A stretch of DNA of 64,000 nucleotides, taken from Nocardioides sp. CFH 31398. Its GTDB lineage: Bacteria > Actinomycetota > Actinomycetes > Propionibacteriales > Nocardioidaceae. Position 1 is the first letter of the stretch, and every line of letters begins with the position of its first letter. The notes beneath the pieces are model-generated. The model was given only the letters and a program-made list of their open reading frames with translations, did not search any database and was not told the origin of the DNA. The stretch lies in contig NZ_JAKUHT010000020.1 of the NCBI RefSeq assembly GCF_022436705.1, forward strand, positions 1 through 64,000, given 5' to 3'. The translations under genes and the position numbers were made by a program. Of this stretch, positions 24,193 to 32,370 are shown piece after piece.

Positions 24193-25241
24193 AGCCGCAC
24201 CATCCGGGCACGCCGGACGAGCAGGATGAAGGCCGGGCCGCCGACCAGCGCCATGACGATGCCGACCTGCAGCTCGGCGGGGACGACGAGCACGCGGCCG
24301 AGGACGTCGGCGAGGACGAGGACGATCGCGCCGAGCACGGCGGAGTACGGCACCAGCCAGCGGTGGTCGACGCCCGCGAGGTGCCGCGCGACGTGGGGCA
24401 CGGTCAGGCCGAGGAACACGATCGGCCCGCACGCCGCGGTGGCGGCGCCGCACAGCAGCATGACCGCGGCGAGGCCGAGCGCCTTGTGCAGCGTGGGGTT
24501 GAGGCCGAGCGACGAGGCGGCGTCGTCCCCGAGCTGGAGCAGGTTGAGGCCGGGGACGCACAGGGCGGCGAGCAGGACCCCGACCGCCATGAACGGGGCC
24601 ACCTGGGCGAGGACGGACAGGTCCCGCCCGGCGACCGACCCGACGATCCAGAAGCGGTAGTCGTCGAGGGTGAGGGTGTCGCGGACCAGGATCGTGTTGG
24701 TGACCGCCTGCAGCAGCGCGGTGACGGCCGTGCCGGCCAGCACGAGCGTGACGGGGTCGGGGCCCCGCCGCGTGGTGCCGATGCCGAACACGGCGGCTCC
24801 GGCGAGACCGGCGCCGAGGAGCGCGAACCAGGCGTAGCCGGCCGGGCTGGTGACGCCGAGCAGGAAGATGCCCAGGACGACGGCGAACGCGGCGCCGGCG
24901 GTCAGCCCGAGCAGCCCGGGGTCGGCGAGCGGGTTGCGGGTGTAGCCCTGCATCAGCGTGCCGGCGAGGCCGAGGCACGTGCCGGCCGCGATCGCGACGA
25001 CGGTCCGCGGCACCCGCAGCTCCCGGATGATCGTGGCGGCCTCGCTGCCGTCGTCCCCGGTGAGGACCCGCAGGACCGTGTCCGGGCCGATCGGGCGCGA
25101 CCCCACGGCCAGGCTCAGCAGCGCCGCGATCCCGAGGACGACGAGCAGCCCGACGAGGCCGCGCACGGAGCCCTGCCGCGGGCCCCGTCGCCCGCGTGGG
25201 GGCTTGGCGACCGGTGGGGTCACCACGGTCGCCGACGTCAT
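24189..25241 (-). CDS. FecCD-family siderophore permease (first subunit)
   Basis: A 350-aa permease, about ten helices, with the FecCD hallmarks LRVPRTVVAIAAGTCLGLAGTLMQGYTRNPLADPGLLG, LGDDAASSLGL and GPIVFLGLTVPHVARHLAG. ATG 25241 is the first gene of a three-gene unit (permease-permease-ATPase), each overlapping the next by four bases. The IdeR-type box touches the start codon, so repression is expected to block initiation directly. Works with the convergently encoded binding protein. Confidence 0.92.
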   Translation of the reverse strand: MTSATVVTPPVAKPPRGRRGPRQGSVRGLVGLLVVLGIAALLSLAVGSRPIGPDTVLRVLTGDDGSEAATIIRELRVPRTVVAIAAGTCLGLAGTLMQGYTRNPLADPGLLGLTAGAAFAVVLGIFLLGVTSPAGYAWFALLGAGLAGAAVFGIGTTRRGPDPVTLVLAGTAVTALLQAVTNTILVRDTLTLDDYRFWIVGSVAGRDLSVLAQVAPFMAVGVLLAALCVPGLNLLQLGDDAASSLGLNPTLHKALGLAAVMLLCGAATAACGPIVFLGLTVPHVARHLAGVDHRWLVPYSAVLGAIVLVLADVLGRVLVVPAELQVGIVMALVGGPAFILLVRRARMVRL

Positions 25242-25259
25242 TAGGACAGCCTAACCTGC
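25241..25259. promoter_or_regulatory. IdeR/DtxR-type iron box upstream of permease operon
   Basis: TTAGGACAGCCTAACCTGC (plus strand) retains TTAGG...GCCTAACCT of the IdeR/DtxR consensus. It starts at the last base of the permease ATG and extends upstream of it, so it likely overlaps the promoter or transcript start of the minus-strand operon. A weaker match than the box at 21089. Confidence 0.75.
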
Positions 25260-25382
25260 CTTGGCCCGGCCCCGCACGGTCGACGAGGACCCCGCGGAAT
25301 GCGGCCCGAGGCATCCGGGTTGGCGCCGGTAGCGAACCACTCGCGCCCGACGCGACCCGACCACGACCCGGAGGAGCCGACA

Positions 25383-25865
25383 GTGACCACCCTGACCGAC
25401 TTCAGCGCCCGCACCCTGACCGGCGAGGAGCGCGACCTCTCGGCGTACCACGGCCAGGTCGTCCTCGTCGTCAACACCGCCTCCCAGTGCGGCTTCACCC
25501 CGCAGTACGAGGGCCTCGAGAAGCTGTACCAGGCCTACGGCGAGCAGGGCTTCGTCGTCCTGGGCTTCCCCAGCAACCAGTTCGGCGGCCAGGAGCCCGG
25601 CAGCGACGACGAGATCGGCTCGTTCTGCCAGAAGAACTACGGCGTCAGCTTCCCGATGTTCTCGAAGATCGACGTGAACGGCCCCGAGGCCCACCCGCTC
25701 TACCAGTGGCTCAAGGGCGAGAAGGGCGGCGTGCTCGGCGACAAGATCAAGTGGAACTTCACCAAGTTCCTCGTCGGCAAGGACGGCAAGGTGGTCAAGC
25801 GCTACGGCTCGACCACGAAGCCGGAGAAGATCGCCGGCGACGTCGAGCGGGAGCTCGCCCGCTGA
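25383..25865 (+). CDS. Glutathione peroxidase family peroxiredoxin-like enzyme
   Basis: A 160-aa thiol peroxidase of the GPx family, expected to use thioredoxin or mycothiol since actinobacteria lack glutathione. Catalytic Cys in VNTASQCGFTPQY, Gln in FPSNQFGGQEPG and Trp-Asn in IKWNFTKFLV form the family tetrad; a second Cys in GSFCQKNYGVSF is the likely resolving cysteine. GTG 25383 follows GGAGGAG at good spacing; a frame extension upstream is not homologous. The 120-bp leader between the IdeR box and this gene shows nothing else recognisable. Confidence 0.92.
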   Translation: MTTLTDFSARTLTGEERDLSAYHGQVVLVVNTASQCGFTPQYEGLEKLYQAYGEQGFVVLGFPSNQFGGQEPGSDDEIGSFCQKNYGVSFPMFSKIDVNGPEAHPLYQWLKGEKGGVLGDKIKWNFTKFLVGKDGKVVKRYGSTTKPEKIAGDVERELAR

Positions 25866-25899
25866 CCGGTCCCCGGGTCCACCGGGGTACACAGGACCC

Positions 25900-26787
25900 A
25901 TGAAGGTGCTCGTCACCGGGGCCACCGGGTACGTCGGCTCGCTGCTGGTCCCGGTCCTCGCCGACCTCGGCCACGAGGTGAGCGCCGCCAGCCGCTCGAA
26001 GGTCGACGACGACCACTGGCCCGAGGGGGTCCGGGGCGTGCACTTCGACGTCTCGCAGCCGGACTCGGTGCGCGCTGCGCTCGAGGGCCAGGACGCCGCC
26101 TACTACATGGTCCACTCGATGGAGTCCGTCGACTTCGCCCAGCGGGACCGCGAGGCGGCGCTGCTGTTCGCCACCGCCTGCGAGGACGCCGGCGTGAAGC
26201 GGTTGGTCTACCTGTCCGGGCTGGTGCCCGAGGGCGTCCTGTCGGAGCACCTGCGCTCGCGCCTCGAGGTCGAGGAGCTCTTCCTGCAGTCGTCGGTGCC
26301 GACGGTGGTGCTGCGCGCCGCGATGGTCGTCGGCGCGGGGTCGACCTCGTTCGAGTTGCTGCGGCGCATCAGCCGCCGCGTGCCGATCACGCCGGTGCCG
26401 CGGTGGATGCACAGCCGGATGCAGCCGGTGGCCATCGACGACGTCCTGCACCTGCTCGTGCGGTCCCTGACGACGGACGCGACCGGCCGCGCCTACGACG
26501 TCGGGGGCGACGAGGTCGTCACCTACCCCGAGCTGCTCAGGCTGTTCGCCCGCATCGACGGCATCAGCCGCCTCCAGCTCAGCCCGCCGATCGCCCCGCG
26601 GATGGTGGTGGGCCCGGTCGTCGCCGCGCTGGCGGGCATGGACAGCGACGAGGTCACCGCCCTCATCGAGAGCCTGCGCCACGACATGGTCTGCACCGAG
26701 GACGACGTCCGCGAGCTCGTCGCCGAGCCCGGCCACCGCTTCCTCGGCGTCGAGGAGTCCATCCGCAAGGCCCTCGCCGACGGCTGA
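25900..26787 (+). CDS. NAD(P)-binding NmrA/SDR-like protein
   Basis: A 295-aa atypical short-chain dehydrogenase/NmrA-like protein. The Rossmann motif GATGYVG is at residues 7-13, followed by SRSK (cofactor specificity) and AAYYMVHSMESVDF, then RLVYLSGLVP. Such proteins in actinobacteria are linked to quinone or membrane-lipid metabolism, but the reaction here is unknown. A conserved MQPVAIDDVLHLL lies before the C-terminal helical region. ATG 25900 is 34 bases after the peroxidase stop, so the two may be cotranscribed. Confidence 0.8.
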   Translation: MKVLVTGATGYVGSLLVPVLADLGHEVSAASRSKVDDDHWPEGVRGVHFDVSQPDSVRAALEGQDAAYYMVHSMESVDFAQRDREAALLFATACEDAGVKRLVYLSGLVPEGVLSEHLRSRLEVEELFLQSSVPTVVLRAAMVVGAGSTSFELLRRISRRVPITPVPRWMHSRMQPVAIDDVLHLLVRSLTTDATGRAYDVGGDEVVTYPELLRLFARIDGISRLQLSPPIAPRMVVGPVVAALAGMDSDEVTALIESLRHDMVCTEDDVRELVAEPGHRFLGVEESIRKALADG

Positions 26788-26820
26788 CCCGACCGGCGGT
26801 GGGTCGACCTCGGGCGCCCG

Positions 26821-28407
26821 TCAGTCCCGCAGCGCCGCGCGGCGGATCTTGCCGGTCTGGGTCTTGGGCAGGTCCTCGACCACGTGGACCTCCTTCGGCA
26901 CCTTGTACGCCGCGAGCCGGCCGCGGACGGTTTCCCGCAGCTCCTCGGGCGTCGCCTCCCCGCCGCCGACGAGCGCGACGTACGCGACGACCGACTCGCC
27001 CTGGTAGTCGTCGGGCCGGCCGACCACGGCGGCCTCGCGGACCGCGGGGTGGGTGTGGAGGGCGTCCTCGACCTCGCGGGGCCACACCTTGTAGCCGGAG
27101 ACGTTGATCTGGTCCTTCAGCCGGTCGACGAGGTAGACCCAGCCCTCGTCGTCCACCACCGCGACGTCGCCGGAGCGCAGCCGGCCGCCGGGCATCGTCT
27201 CCTCGGTCGCGTCGGGCCTCCGCCAGTAGCCCGGGACCACCTGCGGGCCGCTCATCTCGAGCTCGCCCTGCTCGCCGGGGGCGACGGGCTCGCCGTCGGC
27301 GCCCAGCACGCGCAGCGTCATGCCCGGCAGCGGCTTGCCGACCGAGAGCGTGCCGCTGGCGGGGTCGACGGGGGCCCGCTCGCCGAGCGGGACGGCGATG
27401 ACGCCCGAGCAGGTCTCGGTCATGCCGTAGGCGTTGTGCACGTAGACGCCGAAGCGGTCCTCGAAGCGCTCCACCACCGACGGCGGGATCGGGGCGCCGC
27501 CGGAGTAGAGCGCCGTCATCGACGCGAAGGCCCCGGCCGGCGGGTCGGGCACCTCGAGCATCGCGCTGAACGCGGTGATGGAGCCGATGGTCGTCGTGAC
27601 GCCGTGCTCGGCGAACGCGTCGAGGGCCACCGCGGGGGCGAACCGGTGGGCGAGCACGAGGGTGGCGTCGTGCACGAGCGCGATCGTCGCGTTGATGACT
27701 GCGCCGGTGATGTGGAACAGCGGCGCGGTGGCGAAGCAGACGCCGCCGGGCCCCAGGCCGGTCCACGCGGCGTAGCTGCGGCACACGGCGAGGACGCCGG
27801 CGTGGGTGTTCATGGCGCCCTTCGCGCGTCCGGTCGTGCCGGAGGTGAAGCAGAGCATGGCGACGGCGTCCCCGCCCGGGACCGCGTGGTCGACCGGCGC
27901 CCCGGCCTGCGCGCGGACCAGCGCGGCGAGGTCGTCGGCACCGGAGGGGTCGCGCTCGGGGGCCGGGTCGTCGCCGAGGACGCGGGGGTCGTCGCGGGTC
28001 TGGAGGTCGCGCGACGAGGCGCCCACCACCCAGGGCGCGTCGGGCCCCGCCAGCGCCTCCCGGGTGCGGCCGACCTCGGCGAGGTCGGTGACGACGCCGA
28101 CGGCGCCGGCGTCCTCCACGAGCGCGCGGAGCTCCTCGCCGCGGTACATCGGGTTGAGCAGCACCGCGGCGGCACCGAGCTTCCACAGCGCGAGCATCGA
28201 CAGCGGGAACCACGGCACGTTCTGCAGGTGCACGCCCACGTGAGACCCCGCCTCGACGCCGAGCGTGGCGTACGCCGCGGCGACCTCGTCGCTGAGCCGG
28301 TCGACCTCCGCCGCGGTGAGGACGGTGTCGAAGTAGGCCAGGGCGGGTCGGTCGGGGGCCGCGGCCACCCGGGCGTCCCACGCCGCGACGAGGTCGGTGT
28401 CACTCAT
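26821..28407 (-). CDS. Acyl-CoA ligase (AMP-forming), fatty-acid-CoA ligase-like
   Basis: A 528-aa ANL-superfamily enzyme that activates a carboxylic acid to an acyl-AMP and then an acyl-CoA. Motifs: P-loop LCFTSGTTGRAKGAM, GMTE in NAYGMTETCSG, YWRRPDATEE, RSGDVAVVDDEGWVYLVDRLKDQI, and the C-terminal lysine in LPKTQTGKIRR. The substrate is uncertain (medium/long-chain or aromatic acid). ATG 28407 starts MSDTDLVAAWDARVAAAPDRPAL. It is divergent from a PadR regulator across a 113-bp gap holding two palindromes, so PadR control is plausible. Confidence 0.9.
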   Translation of the reverse strand: MSDTDLVAAWDARVAAAPDRPALAYFDTVLTAAEVDRLSDEVAAAYATLGVEAGSHVGVHLQNVPWFPLSMLALWKLGAAAVLLNPMYRGEELRALVEDAGAVGVVTDLAEVGRTREALAGPDAPWVVGASSRDLQTRDDPRVLGDDPAPERDPSGADDLAALVRAQAGAPVDHAVPGGDAVAMLCFTSGTTGRAKGAMNTHAGVLAVCRSYAAWTGLGPGGVCFATAPLFHITGAVINATIALVHDATLVLAHRFAPAVALDAFAEHGVTTTIGSITAFSAMLEVPDPPAGAFASMTALYSGGAPIPPSVVERFEDRFGVYVHNAYGMTETCSGVIAVPLGERAPVDPASGTLSVGKPLPGMTLRVLGADGEPVAPGEQGELEMSGPQVVPGYWRRPDATEETMPGGRLRSGDVAVVDDEGWVYLVDRLKDQINVSGYKVWPREVEDALHTHPAVREAAVVGRPDDYQGESVVAYVALVGGGEATPEELRETVRGRLAAYKVPKEVHVVEDLPKTQTGKIRRAALRD

Positions 28408-28470
28408 GCGCCCATCCTGCCGACGGTGTCGAGAGGTGCTTGCCCCGTCACGACCTTCGGCGTACGGTTC

Positions 28471-28499
28471 CGATATATCGCAGAGTGTCGCCGACACTC
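28471..28499. promoter_or_regulatory. Tandem palindromes in acyl-CoA ligase / PadR intergenic region
   Basis: CGATATATCG (28471-28480) is a perfect 10-bp palindrome. GAGTGTCG (28483-28490), one base, then CGACACTC (28492-28499) is a perfect 17-bp inverted repeat. They lie 22-50 bases before the PadR start. PadR regulators commonly bind short inverted repeats, and ATATAT cores are frequent; autoregulation and control of the divergent ligase are inferred. Confidence 0.6.
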
Positions 28500-28520
28500 A
28501 GGAACAGTCGGGAGGCTGTC

Positions 28521-29207
28521 GTGCACGGACATCATCACGGCCCCACGGGTCGCAGCAACGGGTGGCAGGGCGGCTGGGGCGGTCCCGGGTTCGGGGGCTT
28601 CGGCGGGTTCGGGGGACCGGGCGGGTCGAAGGGTCGCGGCGGCCCGCCGCCGTGGCTCGCCGAGATGCTGGGCATGACCCGGCCCGAGCCGCCGCGCGCC
28701 CCCCGCGCCCGCAAGGGCGACGTCCGGGCCGCGATCCTCGACGTCCTCGCGGCGGAGCCGATGAACGGCTACCAGCTGATCCAGCAGATCGCGGAGCGCA
28801 GCGGCGGGCAGTGGCGGCCGAGCCCCGGGTCGGTGTACCCCACGGTGCAGCAGCTGGAGGACGAGGGCCTCGTCGAGGGCGACCAGGCCTCGGGCCGCCG
28901 GACGCTGCGGCTCACCGAGCAGGGTCAGGACTACGTCGCCGACCACCCCGAGGAGCTCGCCGCCGTCTGGGAGCCCTTCGTCGAGACGCCGTCCAAGCCG
29001 GGTGGGGACTCCGGCTTCATGCCCGAGGTCGGTCAGACGCTGAACGCGGTATGGCAGGTCGTCTCCTCGGGAACCGACGAGCAACGCCGCCAGGCGGTGG
29101 CGATCATGGCCGACGCCCGGCGTCGTCTGTACCAGCTCCTCGCCGACGGCGAGGCGGCCGAGACCGACGACGACCCGACGACGTACGACAAGGGGGAGCT
29201 GCGATGA
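28521..29207 (+). CDS. PadR-family transcriptional regulator
   Basis: A 228-aa regulator. The N-terminus is unusual: MHGHHHGPTG, then a Gly/Phe/Trp-rich stretch to about residue 45, typical of an actinobacterial PadR subgroup. The winged helix (about 65-135) shows ILDVLAAEPMNGYQLIQQIAERSGG and SPGSVYPTVQQLEDEGLV, the PadR signature. The C-terminal helices would form the dimer. GTG 28521 follows GGGAGG at ideal spacing. The stop overlaps the DUF1707 gene (ATGA). It probably binds the palindromes just upstream. Confidence 0.88.
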   Translation: MHGHHHGPTGRSNGWQGGWGGPGFGGFGGFGGPGGSKGRGGPPPWLAEMLGMTRPEPPRAPRARKGDVRAAILDVLAAEPMNGYQLIQQIAERSGGQWRPSPGSVYPTVQQLEDEGLVEGDQASGRRTLRLTEQGQDYVADHPEELAAVWEPFVETPSKPGGDSGFMPEVGQTLNAVWQVVSSGTDEQRRQAVAIMADARRRLYQLLADGEAAETDDDPTTYDKGELR

Positions 29208-29704
29208 GCGCTCCGTGGGCGGGCGGGCCCGTGCCCCCCGGCGGCGGTGTCCCCGAGTCGTCGCTGCGCATCGGCGACGCCGACCGGCAGCGGGCCGCCG
29301 AGGCGCTGGCCGAGCACTTCGCCACCGGCCGCCTCGACTCCGAGGAGTACGACGAGCGCGTCGGCCGGGTGTGGCTGTCGAAGACGCGCGGCGAGCTCCC
29401 GCCGCTGTTCGACGACCTCCCCGGCGGCACCCCGCCGGAGCTGCGGCTGACGCAGCCGCCGTCGGGTGCGACGCACTGGGCCGCCGGCCCCGGCGCGTTC
29501 CAGCCGCCCCGCTCGACCCTCGGCTCGGTGAGGCAGCGCGTCTCCGGGCTGCCGGCGTGGGCGATCGTGCTGCTGGTGATCCTCACCGTCGCGGTGGTCT
29601 CCAGCGCCTTCCCGTTCCTCGTGGCCGGCGCGATCGTCTGGTTCTTCCTCGCGGGCCCGGGGAAGTGCTCGACGCCCCGTCACCACGGCCCGCGGCGGCG
29701 GTGA
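29204..29704 (+). CDS. DUF1707 (SHOCT-like) membrane protein
   Basis: A 166-aa protein. A DUF1707 domain occupies about residues 20-72 (SLRIGDADRQRAAEALAEHFATGRLDSEEYDERV followed by ARTR-like KTRGELPPLFDDLP). A Pro-rich linker and a hydrophobic C-terminal hairpin (about 115-153) follow, ending in a basic tail. DUF1707 is a short helical domain thought to assist oligomerisation; no enzymatic role is known. It is coupled to PadR by ATGA, so it is likely regulated with it. The same layout (PadR then DUF1707) recurs in actinobacteria as far as I recall. Confidence 0.85.
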   Translation: MSAPWAGGPVPPGGGVPESSLRIGDADRQRAAEALAEHFATGRLDSEEYDERVGRVWLSKTRGELPPLFDDLPGGTPPELRLTQPPSGATHWAAGPGAFQPPRSTLGSVRQRVSGLPAWAIVLLVILTVAVVSSAFPFLVAGAIVWFFLAGPGKCSTPRHHGPRRR

Positions 29705-29732
29705 CCGCGAGTGGGCACGGGGTGATCGTCGG

Positions 29733-30371
29733 GTGAGCCGGTCGCGGTTCTCGGGCGCCATCGCCGGCGTCGGCAGCACCAGCGGGGTGCGTGTCGTCGT
29801 CGGCCGCTGGGACGACGGCCCGTGGGGCCGGTTCGCCGACGTGATGGTCGAGACCGCGGAGGGCCACCGGGTGCTGCTGGCGCCGACGGAGCAGGTGCGC
29901 CGCTTCGTCGCCGCGACGTACACATTCGACGAGGAGCGTGTGGAGCCGGTCTCCGTCACCGCCTCCGAGCGCGGTCCGGGCTCCACCTGGCAGGTGCGGT
30001 CCCCCTCGCTGCGCCTCGACCTCACCGTCGGACGGCGACCCGCCCTCGGCGTCCTCCTGCGCGCCGTGCCCCGGCGGCTCGCCACCAGCCCGGCCTGGTG
30101 CCGGGTCACGGACCCGGTCGCCCGGGTGGTCATGGACGGCGTCCGCACCGCGGGCACCGCGCGCGAGGGGCGCCGCGAGTACTACGGCGCCACGGACCTG
30201 CGCCGCGTCGTCTCGCTGCAGGGCGACCTCGACGGCGTCGATCTCGGCACGCTCGCGGACGTCGACCCGCCCTGCCGCTTCGGCTTCTCCTCTTCGCCGC
30301 GCACCCCGTCGGTCACCGCCGTGGTCACCACCGTCGACGAGGGCACCGAGGAGACCGGTGCACAGGTGTAG
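29733..30371 (+). CDS. Hypothetical protein, 212 aa
   Basis: Unrecognised. GTG 29733 begins MSRSRFSGAIAGVGSTSGVRVVVGRW. The sequence has alternating strands (FADVMVETAEGHRVLLAP, RVEPVSVTAS, LRLDLTVGRRP) consistent with a beta-barrel like lipocalin-type or acetoacetate-decarboxylase-like folds, and a conserved-looking REYYGATDLRRV. No signal peptide or membrane helix. It follows DUF1707 by 28 bases on the same strand and may belong to that unit. Confidence 0.6.
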   Translation: MSRSRFSGAIAGVGSTSGVRVVVGRWDDGPWGRFADVMVETAEGHRVLLAPTEQVRRFVAATYTFDEERVEPVSVTASERGPGSTWQVRSPSLRLDLTVGRRPALGVLLRAVPRRLATSPAWCRVTDPVARVVMDGVRTAGTAREGRREYYGATDLRRVVSLQGDLDGVDLGTLADVDPPCRFGFSSSPRTPSVTAVVTTVDEGTEETGAQV

Positions 30372-30426
30372 CCCGCGGGGTTAGCCTGGCCGGGCCGGCG
30401 AGTGACCGGCACCACAGGAGGCCACC

Positions 30427-31338
30427 GTGCGTCGTCGCCCGTCCGTACCGTCCACCCTGTCGGCCCTCGTGGCCGGTGTCGTCGCGCTGGCCGCCGCCAC
30501 CGCGCTCGTCGCGCCTGTCGGCGCCACGGCCGCCGCACCCGTCGCGGCGGGGGCGGGCGAGGCCCCGCTGCGCTACGTCGCCCTCGGCGACTCGTTCAGC
30601 GCCGCCTCGGGCGTCCTGCCGCCCGACCCGACCTCGCCGCCCCAGTGCCTGCGGAGCTCCCTGAACTACCCCCACGTGATCGCCGAGCGCATCGGCGCCG
30701 ACCTGACCGACGTCACGTGCGGCGGCGCGGCGAGCCCGGACTACTTCTCCTCCCAGTACCCCGGCGTCCCGCCGCAGCTCGACGCCCTGGGCCGCGGCAC
30801 CGACCTGGTCACGATGACCATCGGGGGCAACGACGGCGGCGTCTTCATCGACGCGATCCTCGCCTGCGGCCGCGCCGGGCTCACCACGCTGGGCCGCGGC
30901 AACCCCTGCGAGGAGGAGAACGGCAACCGGTTCGTGCGGACCGTGCGGAACGACACCGCGCCGGCCCTGGTGCGGGCGCTGCGGGCCGTCGTCCGACGGG
31001 CTCCGAACGCCGAGGTGGCGATCCTCGGCTACCCGTGGCTGCTGCCGCCGCGGGAGGGTTGCTACCCGCAGATGCCGGTCGCCCGCGGCGACGTGCCCTA
31101 CCTGCGGAACCTGCAGTCGGAGCTCAACGAGGCCGTCCGCCAGGCCGCCGCGGCCAGCGGCGCGACGTACGTCGCGGTCCCGCGCGCCTCGGAGGGCCAC
31201 GACGCCTGCCAGGCGGTCGGCACCCGCTGGGTCGAGCCGGTGGTCGCCGGCACGAACCCGGTCGTCGTCCACCCGAACGCTCTGGGCGAGCGCAAGATGG
31301 CGACCCTGACGCAGAAGAGGCTCCGGTTGCGGCCCTGA
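30427..31338 (+). CDS. Secreted SGNH/GDSL hydrolase (esterase/lipase)
   Basis: A 303-aa exported serine hydrolase. The signal peptide runs to about residue 40 (basic start, hydrophobic core, A-A-A-P-V-A-A end). Block I is GDSFSAASG with nucleophile Ser56; block II glycine is in DVTCGGAASPDYF; block III is GGNDGG; block V histidine is in VVVHPNALG at about 282. I do not see the usual Asp three residues before that His, so it may work with a dyad. Six or more cysteines suggest disulfides, fitting the DsbA/VKOR system nearby. GTG 30427 follows AGGAGG. Resembles the second hydrolase at 48847. Confidence 0.88.
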   Translation: MRRRPSVPSTLSALVAGVVALAAATALVAPVGATAAAPVAAGAGEAPLRYVALGDSFSAASGVLPPDPTSPPQCLRSSLNYPHVIAERIGADLTDVTCGGAASPDYFSSQYPGVPPQLDALGRGTDLVTMTIGGNDGGVFIDAILACGRAGLTTLGRGNPCEEENGNRFVRTVRNDTAPALVRALRAVVRRAPNAEVAILGYPWLLPPREGCYPQMPVARGDVPYLRNLQSELNEAVRQAAAASGATYVAVPRASEGHDACQAVGTRWVEPVVAGTNPVVVHPNALGERKMATLTQKRLRLRP

Positions 31339-31391
31339 CCGGGGTGGCCGGGGCGGCAGCCGGAGCCTCCTGCCTGCGGGTGCGGGCCCGC

Positions 31392-31526
31392 TCAGGCCGC
31401 GGCGACCTGCGGGGTCGCGGCGACGTCGGCGGGAACGACCCAGCGGGCCTCGAGCCGGGTGCCACCGCGGGCGTCCGGAACTTCGATCCACTGCATCACC
31501 GGGCGGGAATCCATGTGCTGGTCCAT
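31392..31526 (-). CDS. Small protein, 44 aa, with own promoter
   Basis: A short frame that is easily missed. ATG 31526 (after AAAGGTAG) encodes MDQHMDSRPVMQWIEVPDAR and ends PQVAAA at TGA 31392. A near-consensus promoter lies 27-63 bases upstream. The sequence has a possible short amphipathic strand pair (MQWIEVPDARGG and TRLEARWVVPADV) and an Ala-rich end. Function unknown. The good ribosome site, the promoter, and the absence of any other gene in 31339-31664 support it. It could also be a leader peptide, but no downstream minus-strand gene follows. Confidence 0.6.
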   Translation of the reverse strand: MDQHMDSRPVMQWIEVPDARGGTRLEARWVVPADVAATPQVAAA

Positions 31527-31541
31527 GGTCGTCTACCTTTC

Positions 31542-31589
31542 GTTCACCTTCTGTTCACCAACCATAGCCGACGTGTTCACTGTTGTCAG
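31542..31589 (-). promoter_or_regulatory. Sigma-70-type promoter with phased direct repeats
   Basis: Reading the minus strand: -35 CTGACA (31584-31589), a 17-bp spacer, -10 TATGGT (31561-31566). On the plus strand GTTCAC recurs at 31542, 31553 and 31575, spacings 11 and 22 bp, i.e. on one face of the helix, around and downstream of the promoter. Suggests a regulated promoter for the 44-aa ORF. Confidence 0.6.
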
Positions 31590-31664
31590 GCTGAGCGCGC
31601 ACGCGCCGTCCGTCACAGGCGTCCCAGGAGTCACGTGGATGGACAGTGAGACGCCCGGCCGGGC

Positions 31665-32234
31665 CTAGCCCGTCGGCAGCGGAGCGGCGGCGAGGACGGG
31701 CGCCTCGCGGACGCGGTCGCACAGCTCCTCGGAGCCGGCGAGGACGGTGAACGGACGGCGGGGGTCGGTCCAGACGCACCAGGCGTGGTCCTCGGGCCAC
31801 AGGGCCGTGACCGGCTGCGGGTCGGTGAAGCGCGGCTCCCAGGTCGTCCAGACCAGCGACGACACCCGGCCGCCGACGAGCAGGTAGTCGAGGTCCGCCT
31901 CCACGCGGGTGGCGAGGTCGAGCGGGGCCTGCGGGTGCAGGTGGGGCGTGCGGTCCCAGGAGGCCAGCGTCGCCGAGGCGCGGGGGTCGGCGAGGGCGAT
32001 CAGCAGCCGGCTCAGCAGACGCTTCTGCTCCGGCGCGAGGTCGCCGCGCAGCGGGCCGACGTACGTCGGGCCGGACGCGGGCCCGTCGCCGTTCGCGGTG
32101 ACGACCGCCCGCGTGCCCGGGTGCAGCAGCGCGACGGCAGCGTCGAACCCGGTCGGGAGGCTCGCACGGGACCCGGGGACGCCGAGCCAGCGCGCGAACC
32201 AGGCGACCTCTGAGGGGGACGGCGGCCGGGCCAC
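31665..32234 (-). CDS. Hypothetical protein, 189 aa
   Basis: Unrecognised. GTG 32234 begins MARPPSPSEVAWFARWLGVPG. It has alternating hydrophobic strands and many Trp residues toward the C-terminus (SSLVWTTWEPRF, ALWPEDHAWCVWTDPRRPFTVLAG), like a small cytoplasmic alpha/beta protein. No signal peptide or known motif. It is divergent from the DEAD-box helicase (136 bp apart). Related hypothetical proteins are common in Nocardioides-like genomes as far as I recall, but I cannot name the family. Confidence 0.6.
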   Translation of the reverse strand: MARPPSPSEVAWFARWLGVPGSRASLPTGFDAAVALLHPGTRAVVTANGDGPASGPTYVGPLRGDLAPEQKRLLSRLLIALADPRASATLASWDRTPHLHPQAPLDLATRVEADLDYLLVGGRVSSLVWTTWEPRFTDPQPVTALWPEDHAWCVWTDPRRPFTVLAGSEELCDRVREAPVLAAAPLPTG

Positions 32235-32342
32235 GCGGGAAACCTAACCCGGAGGACCCCCGTCTCCGACGACCGCCGCGGCACGGCCCGCGGTCCGGAC
32301 CGCCGACGGCCGCGAGGGGCGGCGTCGCGCTGAATCGGCCGG

Positions 32343-32359
32343 AGTGCCGCCGCGGCACT
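32343..32359. promoter_or_regulatory. 17-bp palindrome upstream of DEAD-box helicase
   Basis: AGTGCCGC (32343-32350), one base, GCGGCACT (32352-32359): perfect inverted repeat 12 bases before the helicase GTG. It could be an operator or an RNA hairpin in the leader controlling translation. No ribosome site is obvious between it and the start. Confidence 0.45.
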
Positions 32360-32370
32360 ACCCTTGACAA

